From Cristatella mucedo (Eukaryota > Bryozoa > Phylactolaemata > Cristatellidae): a stretch of 64,000 bases of DNA. The stretch is from positions 2,897,001-2,961,000 of the forward strand of contig WPIO01000015.1 in NCBI GenBank assembly GCA_009760855.2, written 5' to 3'. This document shows, in pieces, positions 1-12,863 of the stretch (its first letter is position 1; each line of letters starts with the position of its first letter). The notes under the pieces are model-generated. The model did not search any database. It was not told the origin of the DNA and saw only the letters and a program-made list of their open reading frames with translations. Made by a program: the position numbers and the translations under genes.

Positions 1-283
1 CCACAATTCCCTATAATAATAATAATAATAATTCACTTGATAAAGCGCCCTCAGAGAACTTAATCTCTCTCTAGGCGCTTTACATTTGCTGTAAAGTGAA
101 ATGCAGTTGAAAGGTAAGTAAAATCATGCTTGAAAAAACAAACGAAATGAATAATATGGTTAGGGGTGACATGCACAGGGTCAGCATGCAAATGTGGTTA
201 GTGGCAGCATGCACAGTGTCAGCACGCATAAGCACATGAAGGACGAATCACAGGGACCCACTGAATGCTGTCCTAAGCAATGA
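1..283 (-). mobile_element. L2-A LINE, 3' end only
   Basis: The 3' terminus of the L2-like family A is seen on the minus strand. A run of TAA units at 18-34 is the tail, followed by the conserved end with an AAGCGCC / GGCGCTTT pair, then 3' UTR with the repeated AGCATGCA-type words. The copy breaks off near 283, where family B sequence starts. The same block recurs at 17397, 52098, 59343 and 63310. It is 5'-truncated and non-coding. Confidence 0.8.
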
Positions 284-545
284 CATCAGCTCTCCTGCTG
301 CCGACTATGGCACATCCTCTCCAGCTGTCCTGAGCTGCAACTGCCATGCTGCTCAATTCCTCAACTGCTCTCCTGACTTAGCTATGATTCCAAATTTTTC
401 CTTTTAGCGTGAGATAAAGTCTGTTGGCTACCGAATGCGTAGCGGAAGCCGCCTGGGCTTTGAGTACGCAATAACAAACTCTCCTGTGTAACACCCCCAC
501 AGAGTGTTAGTGGCTTTGTGGACTTACAGCCAGAGATACATGATC
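284..545 (+). mobile_element. Family B LINE, 3' end fragment
   Basis: This segment matches the 3' end of the second LINE family, also present at 16434, 27640-28305, 28520 and, on the minus strand, 46950. Shared words include GACTATGGCACATCC, GTCTGTTGGCTACCGAATGCG and the terminal GTAACACCC...GGAGATA. It contains no open coding frame. It abuts the L2-A fragment on its left. Confidence 0.7.
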
Positions 546-1187
546 TTACACTACGCTGCCATCCCGCTGTGATACCGTTGCTGGAATACTTCACATCACG
601 GATAGTTAACAAATACAAAAGCAAGGAAAACTCTTCACCGCCGGTTTCCTTCGGAAGCGCTCGGGACCTCAGCGGCCACACCCTTCCACAGCGATCGGCA
701 AACGACGAATCGAATGTGTGCAAAACTAGAGGGTGTCGACTTTCTTCCAAGGACGTCTCTGCGCCCTCTGCTGCTGCACCACCCCCTCCTGCCTAGACGG
801 TCGCTCGGCGGGCGCTTTCGGCTCTCGCTGTGCTCCATTCCTGCTTCTCAACGATCCTTGCCGTAGCAGGCGCGCTTCGTACTCAGATCGGTTGCTGGTC
901 CGTAGACGACCTGCTCAAAGCGAGCCGCCCTGCCTTGGTCACGCTGCTCCGCCTCGGCAGGCTTGGCCAGGTTGCTGCCTCCGATGCTGCCGTTCGACAC
1001 CTTTGCGGAAGCTGAACCTGCCGAGATCGGGCGAGGCCAGGCGCACATTTAGTCTCGCAGGAAGTTGCTGAGGATGAGAGGCACACCAAAATGCGAGCCA
1101 GCTGCCGGCGAAGAAGTTACCCAGCACACTACGCACGAACGGTGCATGGGGGAGGAATGGGAGGAAAAGGGCGGCGGTCTCGCTCAC
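546..1187. other. Intronic GC-rich stretch, no gene recognised
   Basis: The sequence is GC-rich with short open frames on both strands, none resembling a known protein. It lies 3' of the TBC1D22-like exon donor on the minus strand, so it is most likely intron of that gene. Confidence 0.4.
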
Positions 1188-1612
1188 CAACAGTCGTCAC
1201 AGCCATCTGGCTGCCCCTCGCTTCGCTGGACGGTGATGATGCTGCAGCCGAAACCTGCGCCGGCAGCCTGCTCGATGACAACGAAGGCGACGACGACTGC
1301 GGCTGCCCTGAGAGGTTGCTGCCGGCTCCCGACTGCGAGCGCTGACGCTGATTGGCTGCTGCTGGACTCAGCGGACTCGCCGGAGTCGAAGCGCCGGCCT
1401 GTCGCTGGCGGGTGTGGTTCTGCAACACCTGCTCGGCGGTCGTTCGCACGACGGTCGGGTCGATGCGCACGACGGCGGCGGCAGCCGCGGCACGCTGATG
1501 CGGCGGCACGCCGGCACCGTCCTCGTCCACATCCCAGGCGTCTTGTGTGCTCCGCTCGTACTCGTAGAAAGCGTCCTGCACCTTGCCCTGCTTCTTAGGC
1601 GTAGCCGGCATG
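1188..1612 (-). CDS. TBC1D22: TBC1D22A/B homologue, N-terminal coding exon (partial gene)
   Basis: On the minus strand an acceptor (ATTTGCAG, cut after 1613) is followed at 1611 by an open frame beginning MPATPKKQGKVQ. It continues through a YERSTQDAWDVDED block, then TTAEQVLQNHTRQRQ, then a Ser/Pro/Gln-rich low-complexity stretch. The frame reaches a donor GTGAGC at 1187-1182, leaving one base of a split codon. From memory, human TBC1D22A/B start with the same order: MPTTP, a TSDAWD acidic box, then an AxxVLxNHS helix before a Ser-rich linker and the TBC domain. These proteins are Rab-GAP-like TBC-domain proteins that bind Golgi GBF1/ACBD3 partners. The TBC domain exons must lie to the left of position 1, outside the window. 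The first exon, expected upstream at higher coordinates, was not located. The gene reads away from CERK. The plus-strand open frames here are antisense shadows of biased codons. Confidence 0.72.
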
Positions 1613-1915
1613 CTGCAAATGAGCCCAGCCGCGAGGCTTATAGGAGAGCCAGTGAGATGCGAGCGCCTGGCTGATTTACGGCTCAGCTTTGTCCAGTACA
1701 CTCTGCCGTGAGGCAACAGGTTGGTGATCGGTTCAGCTCGACGATTTTCGGAACTGGAACCATGCCATGACGCTGCAGCGTCTGGTCGAACTAACAAAGC
1801 AGCTTAGCTTGTAGCTGGTGTGGAAAGGAAACAGAACGTAATAGACAGAAACACAACATAGCATCCAAGTATGTACAACCACCTGTATAGGTGAGTGTGC
1901 GCAGCGTGTGCATAG

Positions 1916-1926
1916 GCACACACACA

Positions 1927-1977
<51 letters not shown>
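1916..1977. repeat. (AC)n microsatellite
   Basis: This is an almost pure CA/TG dinucleotide run. It generates Cys-Val and His-Thr open frames on both strands that are not genes. Confidence 0.95.
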
Positions 1978-1981
<4 letters not shown>

Positions 1982-2124
1982 ATGCACGCACACACGCGAA
2001 CACACATACATGCACAAACACATGCTTCTTCTCAAAAGTATTGTTCAACCATAACAAATCACAAATTGTTAAAACAGAGGCAGAGATCCTATTGCAGCCA
2101 CAAGAACCACTACTGATAGTAACA

Positions 2125-3780
2125 ATAATATCAGTACATTCGTATAGCGCCCTCGGGGAACTTAATCTCTTTCCATGCACTTTAAATATGCTGCAAAAGA
2201 AGCACGATCAAATGGTTAGTGGTATAGCATACTCTATGTCAACAACCATAAATGGTTAGATATGACATGCACAAGGTCAGCATGTAAACATCCCCTCAAC
2301 CTAGTTTCCACTGAGGACCAGGAGCAACCAGGTAAGTAAAGGATCTCTTTTTCCCGCTCTCTTTGCATGCCTATCTGAGCAAGATTCACTGCAATTATGA
2401 GCCGGTGGACCATTTCAACCAAGTACACCAATGCTCTGGAGTTTCCGACTGAGATAGGATCTAAACTACAGCAGTGCAGAGCCAGTGATAGACTTAATAA
2501 CAGCATGTGCAGTATCAGCATGCATAAGAAAACGAAGGACGAATCATGAGGACCCACTTGCTTGACTAGGAGCCAGTGCAGGTCGGCTAGTAAGCGGCCA
2601 GATTTGGTAACTTCGATGCTCACGACAGACAAGCCTAGCTGCAGGGTTTTGCACCAGCTGTAAGTGCCTGATTGCACAGGCCGGTAGACCAGCAAGCGGT
2701 GAGTTACAGAAATCGAGATGGGATGTCACAAATACATGGACCAATTTAGATGTGGTATCCCCATCTAAGCTAGCCAAAATTTTAGCAACGTTAAGTTGCC
2801 GGAAGTAGGCAGACTTGACTTCGGAGCTAATGTGGTTGTCCGGTGAAAGGTCACTTTAGAACAGGACACCTAGATTTTGTACAGATGCAACAGGAGATAT
2901 GCTGGCAGAGTTGATTTTGAGAGCTGCGCTATCAAATTTCCGAGTCATGCTTGGTTTGCCCATAACTAGTAAGTTGGTTTTGTCATTTAATTTGAGAAAG
3001 TTTGCTGCCATCAATGTGCAGAGGTCAGCAATAAACGCAGCAAGGAAGTTACGAGAATTTGACGTGCTGGAGGGCTGAAAAGGATCAAAGCAAAGGTTCA
3101 GCTCTGTGTCCTCATCACAGATGTGAAAGCTTAGGTTGTCCCTGGCAATCATATCGGCAAGAGGGAGAGTTTAAACTACAAAAAAGCTAAACCGAGCAAA
3201 GAGCCATGAGGTACCCTGTACTTCTATGATTCCCCGGATGATGTTTTGTCTTTCACATCAATAATCTGGAGCCTCCCACTGCAGATAGGACTTAAACCAT
3301 TGCAGTGCAGTGCCAGTGATGCCCAGGCAAGACGAGAGGCGCTCCAGAAGAATAGGTGGTCAATAGTGTCAAACACTGCCGAAAGATCAAGCAAAACAAA
3401 CGGTGTGACTTTACCAAAATCTGCATTCCTCATAAGGTTGTTATACACCCGAAGTAATGCTGACTTTAAGGAGTGATTAGCTCTACAACCAGACTCGAAC
3501 TTACTTGATAGGTATGACGTGTCAATATCTGAGTTCAGCTGGTCTGCCACAACTCGCTCCAGTGTCTTTGATCAGAACGGTAGTAAAGAGACTGGGCGAA
3601 AGCTGCTAAAGTTTGCATGGTCCAGTGTTGCTTTCTTAATTAGTGGCCTATCTAGAGCCTCTTGAAAGGTGCAGGGACATGACCTGAGGTTAACATATTT
3701 ATTATAATAATTAATGCATGGCAGCAGCAGATCTATGCATCGCAGGAGTAAAATCGGGAATGCAGCAGTAAAATTGGAAT
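2125..3780 (-). mobile_element. L2-A LINE, old rearranged copy (RT part)
   Basis: The minus strand carries the L2-A tail end (2125-2290), a stray 55-bp RT piece near 2430-2485, then a long RT-to-C-terminus stretch from about 2490 to 3780. Translated pieces match better copies: LDLSAVFDTIDH at about 3380-3420, [18 protein letters not shown] at about 2940-3010 and [19 protein letters not shown] near 2680-2750. Many stops and frameshifts are present and the endonuclease half is missing. The order of blocks suggests a small internal rearrangement or two overlapping insertions. Confidence 0.75.
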
Positions 3781-5984
3781 AGCTGTCACTTGCAGTTCAT
3801 GCACTGTGTGCCAAAACAGAAGAAAACCGTGCGGTAACAATAATTAATAATAATCCTTAAACACAGTGTCTCTAATTACTGACATGTTTGCATTTGTTTA
3901 GTATTTGCTCCGTACCCAGTTCTTGTACGTCTGTCCTGTTGCTGTGGGCATGAAGGTTTTTCCTTCCCACCGACGCAGGGCCGGCTTCTTCCGGCCCGTT
4001 TTGCAGCCTAGTCCATCACAGCTAAAAGGTCACTGCTAGACAGCACCATGTCACGCACTAGTCATGCTAGCATGACAACCACGAAAGTATGACTGTGGGC
4101 CTTGCATGGAATGGGCCTAAGCAACCGATAAGTAGCCCGGACCCTTAAAATCAGCTACTGAGCGTGAGACATGGGAGTGAGTGTCTCAGATGGGCCTGGG
4201 ACCATGCCCACTATAGTGGCAGACGACTGCGGTCGAGCTGTATGGACCATCGTCAAAATTCATGGTTTTCACTAACAGCAAACAAAGAATATTGGTAAGT
4301 CGGCACAAAGATGAGATGTTCCACTTGACTGTTTCCAGTCAACAGTGAAATTTGATGGCAGACGTGTCATGGCTTAGCATTGCTTTTGCTCCTCAGTTTT
4401 GGAATTCTGTACCGTATTAACAGAGTTATTAACAGAGCCAGCATATGCACATCGGTCTGCTGAAAGTTCTGCGATTCCAAGTGGTAGAACTCTTCTGAGG
4501 AGCGATTACATTTGGAAGCGGGTCACATGACCTGAAGCACACAGCAAAAGATGAAATTGCTGCCAGAATCATGAGTTGGCCAGCCTATCACCTGGCCGAC
4601 CCGACCCGTAAGTACCTTTGGGTTAGGTTGGGGCACTGTCCTAGGTCCAATTCTGTGCTTGCTACAACTCCGAAAGAGCTGTTTAGCTGAATACAGTACA
4701 ACTCAGATAATATTACCTCAAACTCTTGTAAGAGATTAACGGACTCAATGCCACGTATAAGAGGTTAATAAAAACCGTAGTGGCCCGACTTCCTACAAAA
4801 TAATTTGTGCTGTAAATAATACTTTTAATTACATATTACATATGTTAAGCATGCATTCCGTACATAGTGAACAGAAAAGGATAATGTTTTCTTCTGTATG
4901 CTAAATCGAAAGATGTAAACCATGTGAGCAGCACATACCGGGTGGAACAAGGCTTTGGAGAAGGAGTGAATGCTTGCATACAAGCTTGCATACACACATA
5001 TACACGCGCGAGTGCACATAATACTAGCTAGACATCATTGGCATTGCCAACCCAGTGAGATTTTGGTAAACCAGGTCACTGAAACAGCCTTTGCATGAAG
5101 AACATGTGCCAAGACATATTCCAAAACCTGGTGTTTATTTACTTTGAAGGTACTTACAGCCACATCAGCACAAAAGTCCGGAAAAGTGTATCTATTCAAG
5201 CAGAGGGCAGCTGAACTGCAACCGGTGGTAGCAGCACCAGCACATGAGTAAGTTACCTGGGTGGCTGCTCTACTAGCAAGCAAGTAGCCTACACAAAGGG
5301 AACTTACTAGATGCACGTTCATCCCGTGAGTCATCAGGGAAGCACAGCAAAAGCTCGGCTGCTTGATTAGAAGAGAGCTTACTCTAAGCTGCCAGGACTA
5401 AGAAGCAACATGACAACTCATTCATTCATAGGGATGTGCCGATGGTGCTGCTGGTTGATGGGATTAAAGTCCTGCCCCAATCCAAAGTGTCTTGGACAGG
5501 CAGCTTGCACCATGACAGATCCCCTTGGGCTAGCTCCATAGAACTACCGCAGAACATCGTCAACTCGGCAATGGCGATCGTGTGAACAAGAGCATGGGTA
5601 GCATCACTGGCAATGTGACACAGCTAGCAGAGCACCCCACACAGCGAGCCCAGCCTTGCAGTAGAGAAAAGCAAGTTAGCAAAAGCGAGTAGGAACAACC
5701 CACCTTAATGCATGGCGCTTTGACACGGCCTGCTCTAGTGTGGAAGGCTCCTCTGCTGCAAGCAATTTTGCACTAAAAAAAAAGAGAGCGAGTCAAACCA
5801 GTGTACAGGCATGGCAGCACAAAATCAAGCTAGGCACGATGGGGTGCTCATGCAGATGACGTCTGTCCATGTGCGCATCACAACTCCTACCTGTCAATGA
5901 GCAGCAGGCCGGGAATGCAAGCTTCTGCATCAACAGCACCCGCTTTTCGGAATCTACATGCTACCACTAACCAATCACTCGATC
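3781..5984. other. No gene recognised
   Basis: Non-coding, AT-moderate sequence with only short open frames and no domain I recognise. It is probably first intron of TBC1D22 or intergenic. Confidence 0.4.
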
Positions 5985-6077
5985 GCGCTTCCTTTGCAGC
6001 AATTGTAAAGCGCCCAGAAAGAGATTGAGTTCTCTGAGGGTGCTCTATCAAATGTATTATTATCATTATTATTAAAA
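5985..6077 (+). mobile_element. Orphan L2-type 3' tail
   Basis: Only the last ~80 bases of the L2-A type are present: AGCAATTGTAAAGCGCC, AGAAAGAGATTGAGTTCTC, then a short TTA run. The sequence upstream is not L2 3' UTR. Similar tail-only units lie at 20850, 24635 and 49150. They could be extreme 5' truncations, or ends of SINEs that borrowed the tail. Confidence 0.65.
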
Positions 6078-6377
6078 GCATGTGGCTCAAAGTGGCCTGA
6101 AATAAAACTGCCTTTAGGCCCCGATTCTTGCAACTCGTTCCCAGGGCTCCCACGAAGCATCTCGTGACATCGAACAAAAAGGACAGGTGCAGCATAATGC
6201 TAGCCACACTTCTAAATCGCACCAAGGCAGAAACAGGGGGTATCTTTTAGGGGGGGTACAAGCTGAGCTGCCTGATCTAAGCAGCAATGCTACCACAGCT
6301 TAGCTAATTACTAATTGCTCACTGAATCGCTATATCAGTATAACAGCCTCCCCATGCTTCTGCTTCTCCCTGAGCGA

Positions 6378-9300
6378 TGCTTCAGCCATTTGATTCTTTT
6401 ATCTACAGGTTCAAGGCAGCACATGCCTGTGCTCTTGTTCTGGGAGAACCAGGCTGTGAAGTTCATTTACATAATTCCTCGGCAACAAGGCTGATACTCT
6501 ACTGGCACCGATTGTGGCACTGCACTCCATCAGGACTCTCTTTCTTCCACATCCCTACGTCAATGAAAACTGGTGGTGGGGCAGCCATTGTCACTCGCTC
6601 CTCTCGCAGTGTCAAGCTGTTTGCCGACCATTCGAAGCAAGTCCTTCAAAATCTCTTACATTGAGTGTCTTCGAATAGCCTTCTGTATGCAGTTCAACTC
6701 CCGCGATTACCTGATTCTGCACATCGGGGGGGGGAAGGCATCTGCAGATCTCATTCTCTCTGTGGTATGTCTCTACTTCGCTATCAGAATTGGTTATGCA
6801 CTGTGAAAACCTATTACCCTCAACATTGATGCTGCCTGCAAAAAGCAATCTTCCTTGCCCTTCTGCTCAATCTTCCATCTGACCTTTTTTACAAGAGGAA
6901 TGCTACAACACTAAGAGATGCCGGTATTATAAGTGCCCACCCTCACCCAGGTGGCCTTGTTTTACAGCAAGCATTAACCAAGGCTGGACTGCAAAGTACA
7001 AGCTTGAAAAAGCAAGTGAAAGATCAGGCCCGACTGTCCATCAACTGTCATGCGAGGATTACTTCACGTCTTATCAATCTATCTAAGTTAAAGCAAGGTC
7101 TAGCTTTTATAAGAACATAGTCGATCGAATCAAAGATCTAAAATCTAAAAAATGCTCATGTCGACCATGAACTTCCTTAACTACTACCAAGGCAACATCG
7201 TACCTGGCGATCCTTGCAGTGATCAAGCACATCGTTTCCTAGCTTATTTGCAAGCAGGATAGACACGATCAGAGAGACCTTGTAATATCCTGACTCCATA
7301 ACCTTGTCCCAAGTCTCTCTCAGTGTCCATCTTCAGGCCCTTCTCCTACTGACCTCATTCGAAGTTAATCTCCCAGTTTAAGAAGACTATTAGCTCTTTA
7401 AATCCCATACCTGCTATTGCTCTCCCGAGATGCCTAGATTTGCCCCTACCGTGCATAACTAACATATTAAATGTCCTAGCTTTTTGCCCCTGCCGTGCAT
7501 AACGAACATATTAAATATGTCCTTAGCCACTGGTTTTGTCCCTGCATTCTTCAAAGCGGCTGCTACCAGGCCACTCATTAGTAAGTTAAAAAAAACAAAA
7601 CTAAGAACTTCTGCTCACTCTCCATCTGATGTTCCTATCAAGAGTACTTGCATGAGTACTGGCAGACCAGCTAAGCTCTAATATTAACACACTCCACAGA
7701 GACTGCTGCGAGTGTATAACGACATCTAAGAGATGCCGACTTAGCATCTCTGATAATACTGTTGGATCCCTCGGCAGTGTTTAGTTTTATCGCCTAGTCT
7801 TTCTTGATTCTCTGTCATCATGCCCAGGGGTAAAGGTGCTCACCTTCAACACCTGATGTCAACGTGATCACCTTTAAGACCGAGGTCGCGGGCTCGAACC
7901 CTGCAGCATATGTGCAGTGCCTGGGTAGAGATCCAGTTGTCTTAGGGCGCTACACAAATGAATTATATTTTTATATTTATATATGTGCCTGGGCATACTA
8001 GCATTGCACTGTATTGATTTAGGTCCTATGACAGCCGGAGATTTCAGAAAATAGATGTCAACGGTCAAACTGAGAGCCATTAATGTACTCGGTTTCCCAG
8101 GTATCCCTAAGTCTTACTTGTTCCCCTCTTCTTGCCCTCTGGCCGAAATAATCACCGGATGAAACTAGACTTTCATTTCTATTTAAGACACAGCAGTAGC
8201 CTTGCCAGTACACTGCCTTCCAGCTCCTCAAACTATCAGCTCCCTTGCAGCTTATATTACTGATATACTCGTACTTAGATGGCTCCAAACTTCCTCAAAC
8301 TGAATGACGACAAAACCAATTTAATTTTGATGGACAAATGTAGCAAGTCCTCAAACGGGCTGGGACAAAACACAGTTGTGTATTTATGTGATTCCACCAA
8401 GATCTCTGTATTCTAAACTCATCACTTGCAGGTCTATTTGCTAGTGTAATAAGAAGCTTTTTCGCCAGAACTTAGGAACCACTAAAACACATCTGGAGTG
8501 AGAACTGGTGCAAATACCACACCGCTGGACCACCTTATGGATGCACAAGTAACCAGGTTCCGATGGTGCTATTATTGTGAGTTTTTGCACTCGAATTTAT
8601 GTCAGCTATTTCTGTAACCATCCTACGTATATCGGTTTACTTCAGCTCAGAGACTCTCGTAATTTGTTTCAATGAACCGGTCTTGTGGTATGACAGGCAT
8701 GCCTACACTCAGCCAGAGACTACCTTCATCAAATGCAGACTCGGCTACTGTCGTCTGGGTTTTAATATAGCCATCCCAAACCGAATCAGTAGGTGGGGAG
8801 TCTCTGCCTTTTTTGTTTATGACATACCAGAGATAAACTGCAATTTCTCTATTGATTTAGATTTTAAAAACGTTCAAATGGTCCAAATGTACAAGTTGCT
8901 CCAGTTATCTACTCTACTGAGTACTGTGACTGTATCTTCCACATTCTTGATGGCTGCTGAGTAAAGACTGCCTCTACACAGCTTGTAGTAGCACACAGTG
9001 AAAAGAATGGTCAGATAAATTTCGGCCAAGATTCAAGCGACGCCACTGAAACTGCTCTCATTCGTGTAACCAACGACAGACATACAAATCGTATTTATTC
9101 GATCGTGTTCAATACGTGTCCTGTGGCGGTCAAGTCTCATCCACTAGAACAGCCACGTGTGGAGTCCCATAAGAGTGCATCCTCGGTCCTTTGCTGTTCT
9201 CTATGTACCTTTAGAGACCGTGCCTTTAGTTCATGTGCTCCTAAAGCCCAGAACTTACTCTCTCGACTACCGTCACGACATCCCCTGACATGACATTCAA
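6378..9300 (+). mobile_element. L2-A LINE, ancient broken copy
   Basis: Scattered but collinear L2-A pieces lie on the plus strand. There is an endonuclease block at about 6530-6660 (SFFHIPTSMKTGGGAAIV), pre-RT sequence at 7000-7160, and the NxMSLATGFVPAFFKAA segment at 7500-7560. The RT middle lies at 7990-8060, [13 protein letters not shown] at 8290-8330, and the C-terminal RDRAFSSCAPKAQN at 9210-9255. A tRNA-derived SINE (7808-7985) has split the RT. The copy is saturated with stops and indels, so it is far older than the copies at 37768 and 52098. Confidence 0.7.
7808..7985 (+). mobile_element. tRNA-derived SINE, family 1, inserted in an L2-A copy
   Basis: The head has a pol III B-box-like word (GGGCTCGAACCC at about 7889-7900) after a CCCAGGGGTAAAGGTGCTC start. 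The 3' half, GTGCCTGGGTAGAGATCCAG...CTTAGGGCGCTACACAAATGAATTA, resembles the L2-A tail. Related copies are at 35370, 49670 and, partially, 25550. L2-A RT coding sequence resumes immediately after it, which marks it as an insertion. Confidence 0.7.
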
Positions 9301-11400
9301 AAAAAAAGAAACTCCATCCGAAACTAGACCTATTCGTAATTGTACAAAAATTACTTACGTTTAATATGCCGTTTGTTCATTTAACAGGTAACCCTGAGGT
9401 GAATACATTCCTTTAATTTAAGCAGTCCCAGTTGAATGAATCGCATGAAAATAATAAAAGCCTTATACTAGGTCATTTAAACCCTACGAAGCCACATATG
9501 CTTGAGCCATCCAAGAGCACTGCACACGTGTCAATACATGCGGATAAATTTGAATCCAACAGGACTTGATCGATGGTGGCATTCATCAACAGTGCAGCAG
9601 CTAGAAAAAGGTCAAACACGGGCAACAGTTCTCAGTCAAGTAATGAAGCTATAGCAAGTGTAAAAACAGAATCTTATTTTGCCAGTGGCTGGAAGCAAAA
9701 TAAAGAAATAAGGATTTGACCTCCCTGGTGATATAATATGATCCTATGCAAAGGTCAGCCACCAACACCACCCCTCCCATCAAAAGGTGCTACTTGAAAG
9801 CCGCAGGGCAACGCCTGGCAGGCAAAAGCAACTCGCCTGACAAGAAATTGACTCACAATCAACATAAGTCGAGTAATGAGCATACAAAACGGCAAAAGGA
9901 GACCAGCCGGTGAGGCAGCAAGAGAGAGCGTCGTTCGGTAGTCCAATGCACGGCTAGCCACCCAGGCTTGCCACAGTAGCGACGAAACGTCAAGCACTGC
10001 TGGACAACTTCCTTGACAACCATGACTCCCCTTCCCAGTGGCACCGCTGCATTGGCCAGGAGAAAGCCGGCAATTACGTAAATGAGTGGAACAGAATCCA
10101 GATGACATGAGTACCGACAGTGGCTGCAGACATTGTCTAGTTGGGCAGACAGGAAATCCGCTTTCCACAGTGAGCTTGAAATAAGCGATCAGCCAGCAGA
10201 CAAACAGCATTCATCGCGCATATTGAAGTTCCGCGGTATTAGAAGTTCTATGTGCTTATCACGTTTGAATCGATCGCCCTGCAAGGTCGTATACACCGAC
10301 AGGGGGGCCTAGTAATTTGATAGCAATGATTTAAGAGCGAAGACCGGATTTGAAGAGGCACCGGAAAGCAGCCGGATAGCGAGGCGGCCGTTAAAAAGTC
10401 ATGCGAAATCAGGCAGAGAATCTGCTGTCTGCAAAGCTATCGCGCAGCGACTAGTCGCGCGCATGGAGGGGGGCATACGAGCGACACTCACAGAACGGCC
10501 TGCAACTGTTACCAGGGGATTCACCAAGACTGACAGACATAATGAAAACTTCACAAGCAATAGACACGCGTCGAGGCCTTCCTCGCTAAGACGGCGCAAT
10601 GAGCCATCGGTAGCAGATAAGGGACTACGTTGCGTGCAAAGCGAACAAAGTACCGACTGTTAGCCAGCGAGAGCCGCACCGGATTTACCTCCCGGGAAAC
10701 GGACCGCTCTCTTTTTTCCAAAACTTGGCAGACTTCTCGCTTTTATCTTTGTCCGTTCCAGCGCCTGACATATCGCTTAAGCAGCGCCGCCGGTTCAGAA
10801 AACCTCATTTGCACATTCCGACGTGAACCGTCGCCTACCCAAAGTGACCGGCTAACCGACCGTAGCCGAGAACCTGGCCAACACAACCAACACTTCCGGT
10901 GTCGAGTCCCAGGATCCCGACGGCCGCCACCATTTCTAGTCGCAGGGCATACTAGTACGAACTCTTCGGAAGTTAAACATTTTTTGCGTTTTCTAAATTT
11001 TAAATAAATAAAATATTTTGTATTACGCCCTTGCTGTCTTCGAAAGAAAATATTAGCTTTCCCCTTTCGTTACGGAGTAATGTCTCGCAATCGAGCGGCC
11101 GCAGAAAGCGGTATGCCCCATAGATATGCGTACACGCGTACAGCCGTCCCCCAGAACTTCGCGCTTCGACTTTCGCGGCTTCAATCTATCGCGGCTTTTT
11201 AAATATGTTCATTACAAAGCTGATCGAGATAGTGAACATGATTCAGCCGAGCGCTCGGTTGTCTGAGTCAATTATGCACCCCTGTATTCAAATTCAAATT
11301 ACTGAACGTATGGACTGTAGGCCTGTGTATTCGAGAGCTACCTCGAATCTTTAAACGCCAAGTGCAGCCGCTCGACCTTTCCTTGAGCGTTGGCTAGAAC
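9301..11400. other. No gene recognised
   Basis: Several open frames exist here (for example minus strand 9755-10210) but none shows a recognisable domain or repeat. From 10250 the sequence becomes richer in CpG. It leads into the CCAAT-box cluster at 11435-11499, so an unrecognised promoter or first exon could be here. Confidence 0.35.
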
Positions 11401-11434
11401 TTTTTTCCAAAAAATCGGGTGTGGCGAAACCAAG

Positions 11435-11499
11435 CCAATCAGAACGTGCTGTTAACTGATTGGCTATCCTATCCTCGCCCCATCCTGGACACTGATTGG
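11435..11499. promoter_or_regulatory. Cluster of three CCAAT boxes (candidate promoter)
   Basis: CCAAT at 11435-11439 and ATTGG at 11459-11463 and 11495-11499 all carry the extended NF-Y-like context (AGCCAATCAG, TGATTGGCT). Three such boxes in 65 bases at short spacing are typical of NF-Y promoters. No transcript could be assigned. The missing first exon of the minus-strand TBC1D22 gene is one possibility, and a plus-strand gene is another. Confidence 0.4.
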
Positions 11500-12027
11500 C
11501 TCACTGTTTCGCAGTTGGTTTCTCACCTGCGAGCTTCAACATCGCTACGCTCTATTAACGACTCTCCTACTGAAGTCGTATCTTCAGAGAAGCAGCAACC
11601 TTGCTCTTTTTTGCTGTGCAGTACATCTCTTCGTCTTCATCGCTTCATCATCGAACAAGTACACTATTTTTGTGGGTTAGCGGTTGAGCCTAAGAACTGC
11701 ACGTGTGTGCGTAATTATATGTACAATAGTAAGAATATAATGTTTGTATCGTCTAACATGTCATATTGTCTCTTATTTTGTTTAATATATTGGGTAGCAC
11801 GAGTGCAATGGTGACTTGGGGGTGTTATTCCATATCCAGAGGGCTCTAATAATATTAAAAACCGAATTTAGAGGGTCGTGAATAGGTTTTCTATGCTCGA
11901 ACTACATTAATATCCGGCTTATAAATAAAGAATCCTACCAGAAGCAGCGGCTTCGACGCGGAAGCCTCTTTTCTCAAGTTTCCGGCCGGGCACAGGTCGG
12001 GGACAGAGCGTCGAGCCGCCCATAAAA

Positions 12028-12195
12028 ATGGCGGTCCGCGACGCTAACAGCCCGATGGCCGTCGAGGCGAGCGAGTGGCCTCCCCGCGACGACCGGCTCT
12101 GCCCACGCTGCGACCGGTGTGGCGAGTATGCTCTGGTGGGGCTCTCTAAGCGCACCCAAGCCACTCACAATTATCGCGATAGAGTCCGGAACTGA
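12028..12195 (+). CDS. Small open frame with two CxxC pairs, uncertain
   Basis: A 55-codon frame opens at ATG 12028 in a good context (AAAATGG) inside a CpG-rich patch and ends at TGA 12193-12195. It contains LCPRCDRCGEYALVG, a CxxCxxC arrangement that could be a metal knuckle. I recognise no family, and the minus strand is also open here, as expected of GC-rich DNA. It could be a first exon or chance. Confidence 0.2.
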   Translation: MAVRDANSPMAVEASEWPPRDDRLCPRCDRCGEYALVGLSKRTQATHNYRDRVRN

Positions 12196-12408
12196 TTGAC
12201 CGCGCTAAACGAAGGAGACTTTATCTGCATGCATTAAATCACTGTCCGTTACTCTAGATTATGTTTCCTGCCAGCAGAGTTTGTTTGCATTTCGTGAATA
12301 ATTGAAATTAGAAGTCGCGAGAGTGATTGCTTGATGCACTCGCAATTGCGCCACTGTAATAAATGTGGGCATCTAAAATTGTGGTTGGCTGTAAGACTAA
12401 CCTCGCAG

Positions 12409-12558
<150 letters not shown>

Positions 12559-12863
12559 CTTCATTTGTATAGCGACTTAACCTTCGGAGCTCGTAGTTGG
12601 GATGGACCCGCTCCGTAAGCATTAGCATTGTTGTCACTAAGCTGCTTTGAAAAATATTAGTCCATGTCTGCGTGCCTACATGATTTTGCAACTACTATCT
12701 TTCGCTAGCTTCGAGCCGCTTATTTGTCACAGAGCAGCTAGTTAAAGTATAGGTTCATTACTGAAAAGGCGGCGCCACCTAAACCAGCTGGATTTTGGCA
12801 GATATTTATTATTTGCTAACATGGGATAGTATATTGCCGAGGCCATTTAAAATTCTGGCGCCC

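Noticed and set aside
1065-1598. Long plus-strand open frame across a GC-rich region
   Set aside because: It is antisense to the TBC1D22-like exon, has no recognisable domain, and is explained by codon bias of the real frame.
9755-10210. 151-codon minus-strand frame
   Set aside because: No domain, no splice context and no similarity I recognise; length is within chance for this composition.
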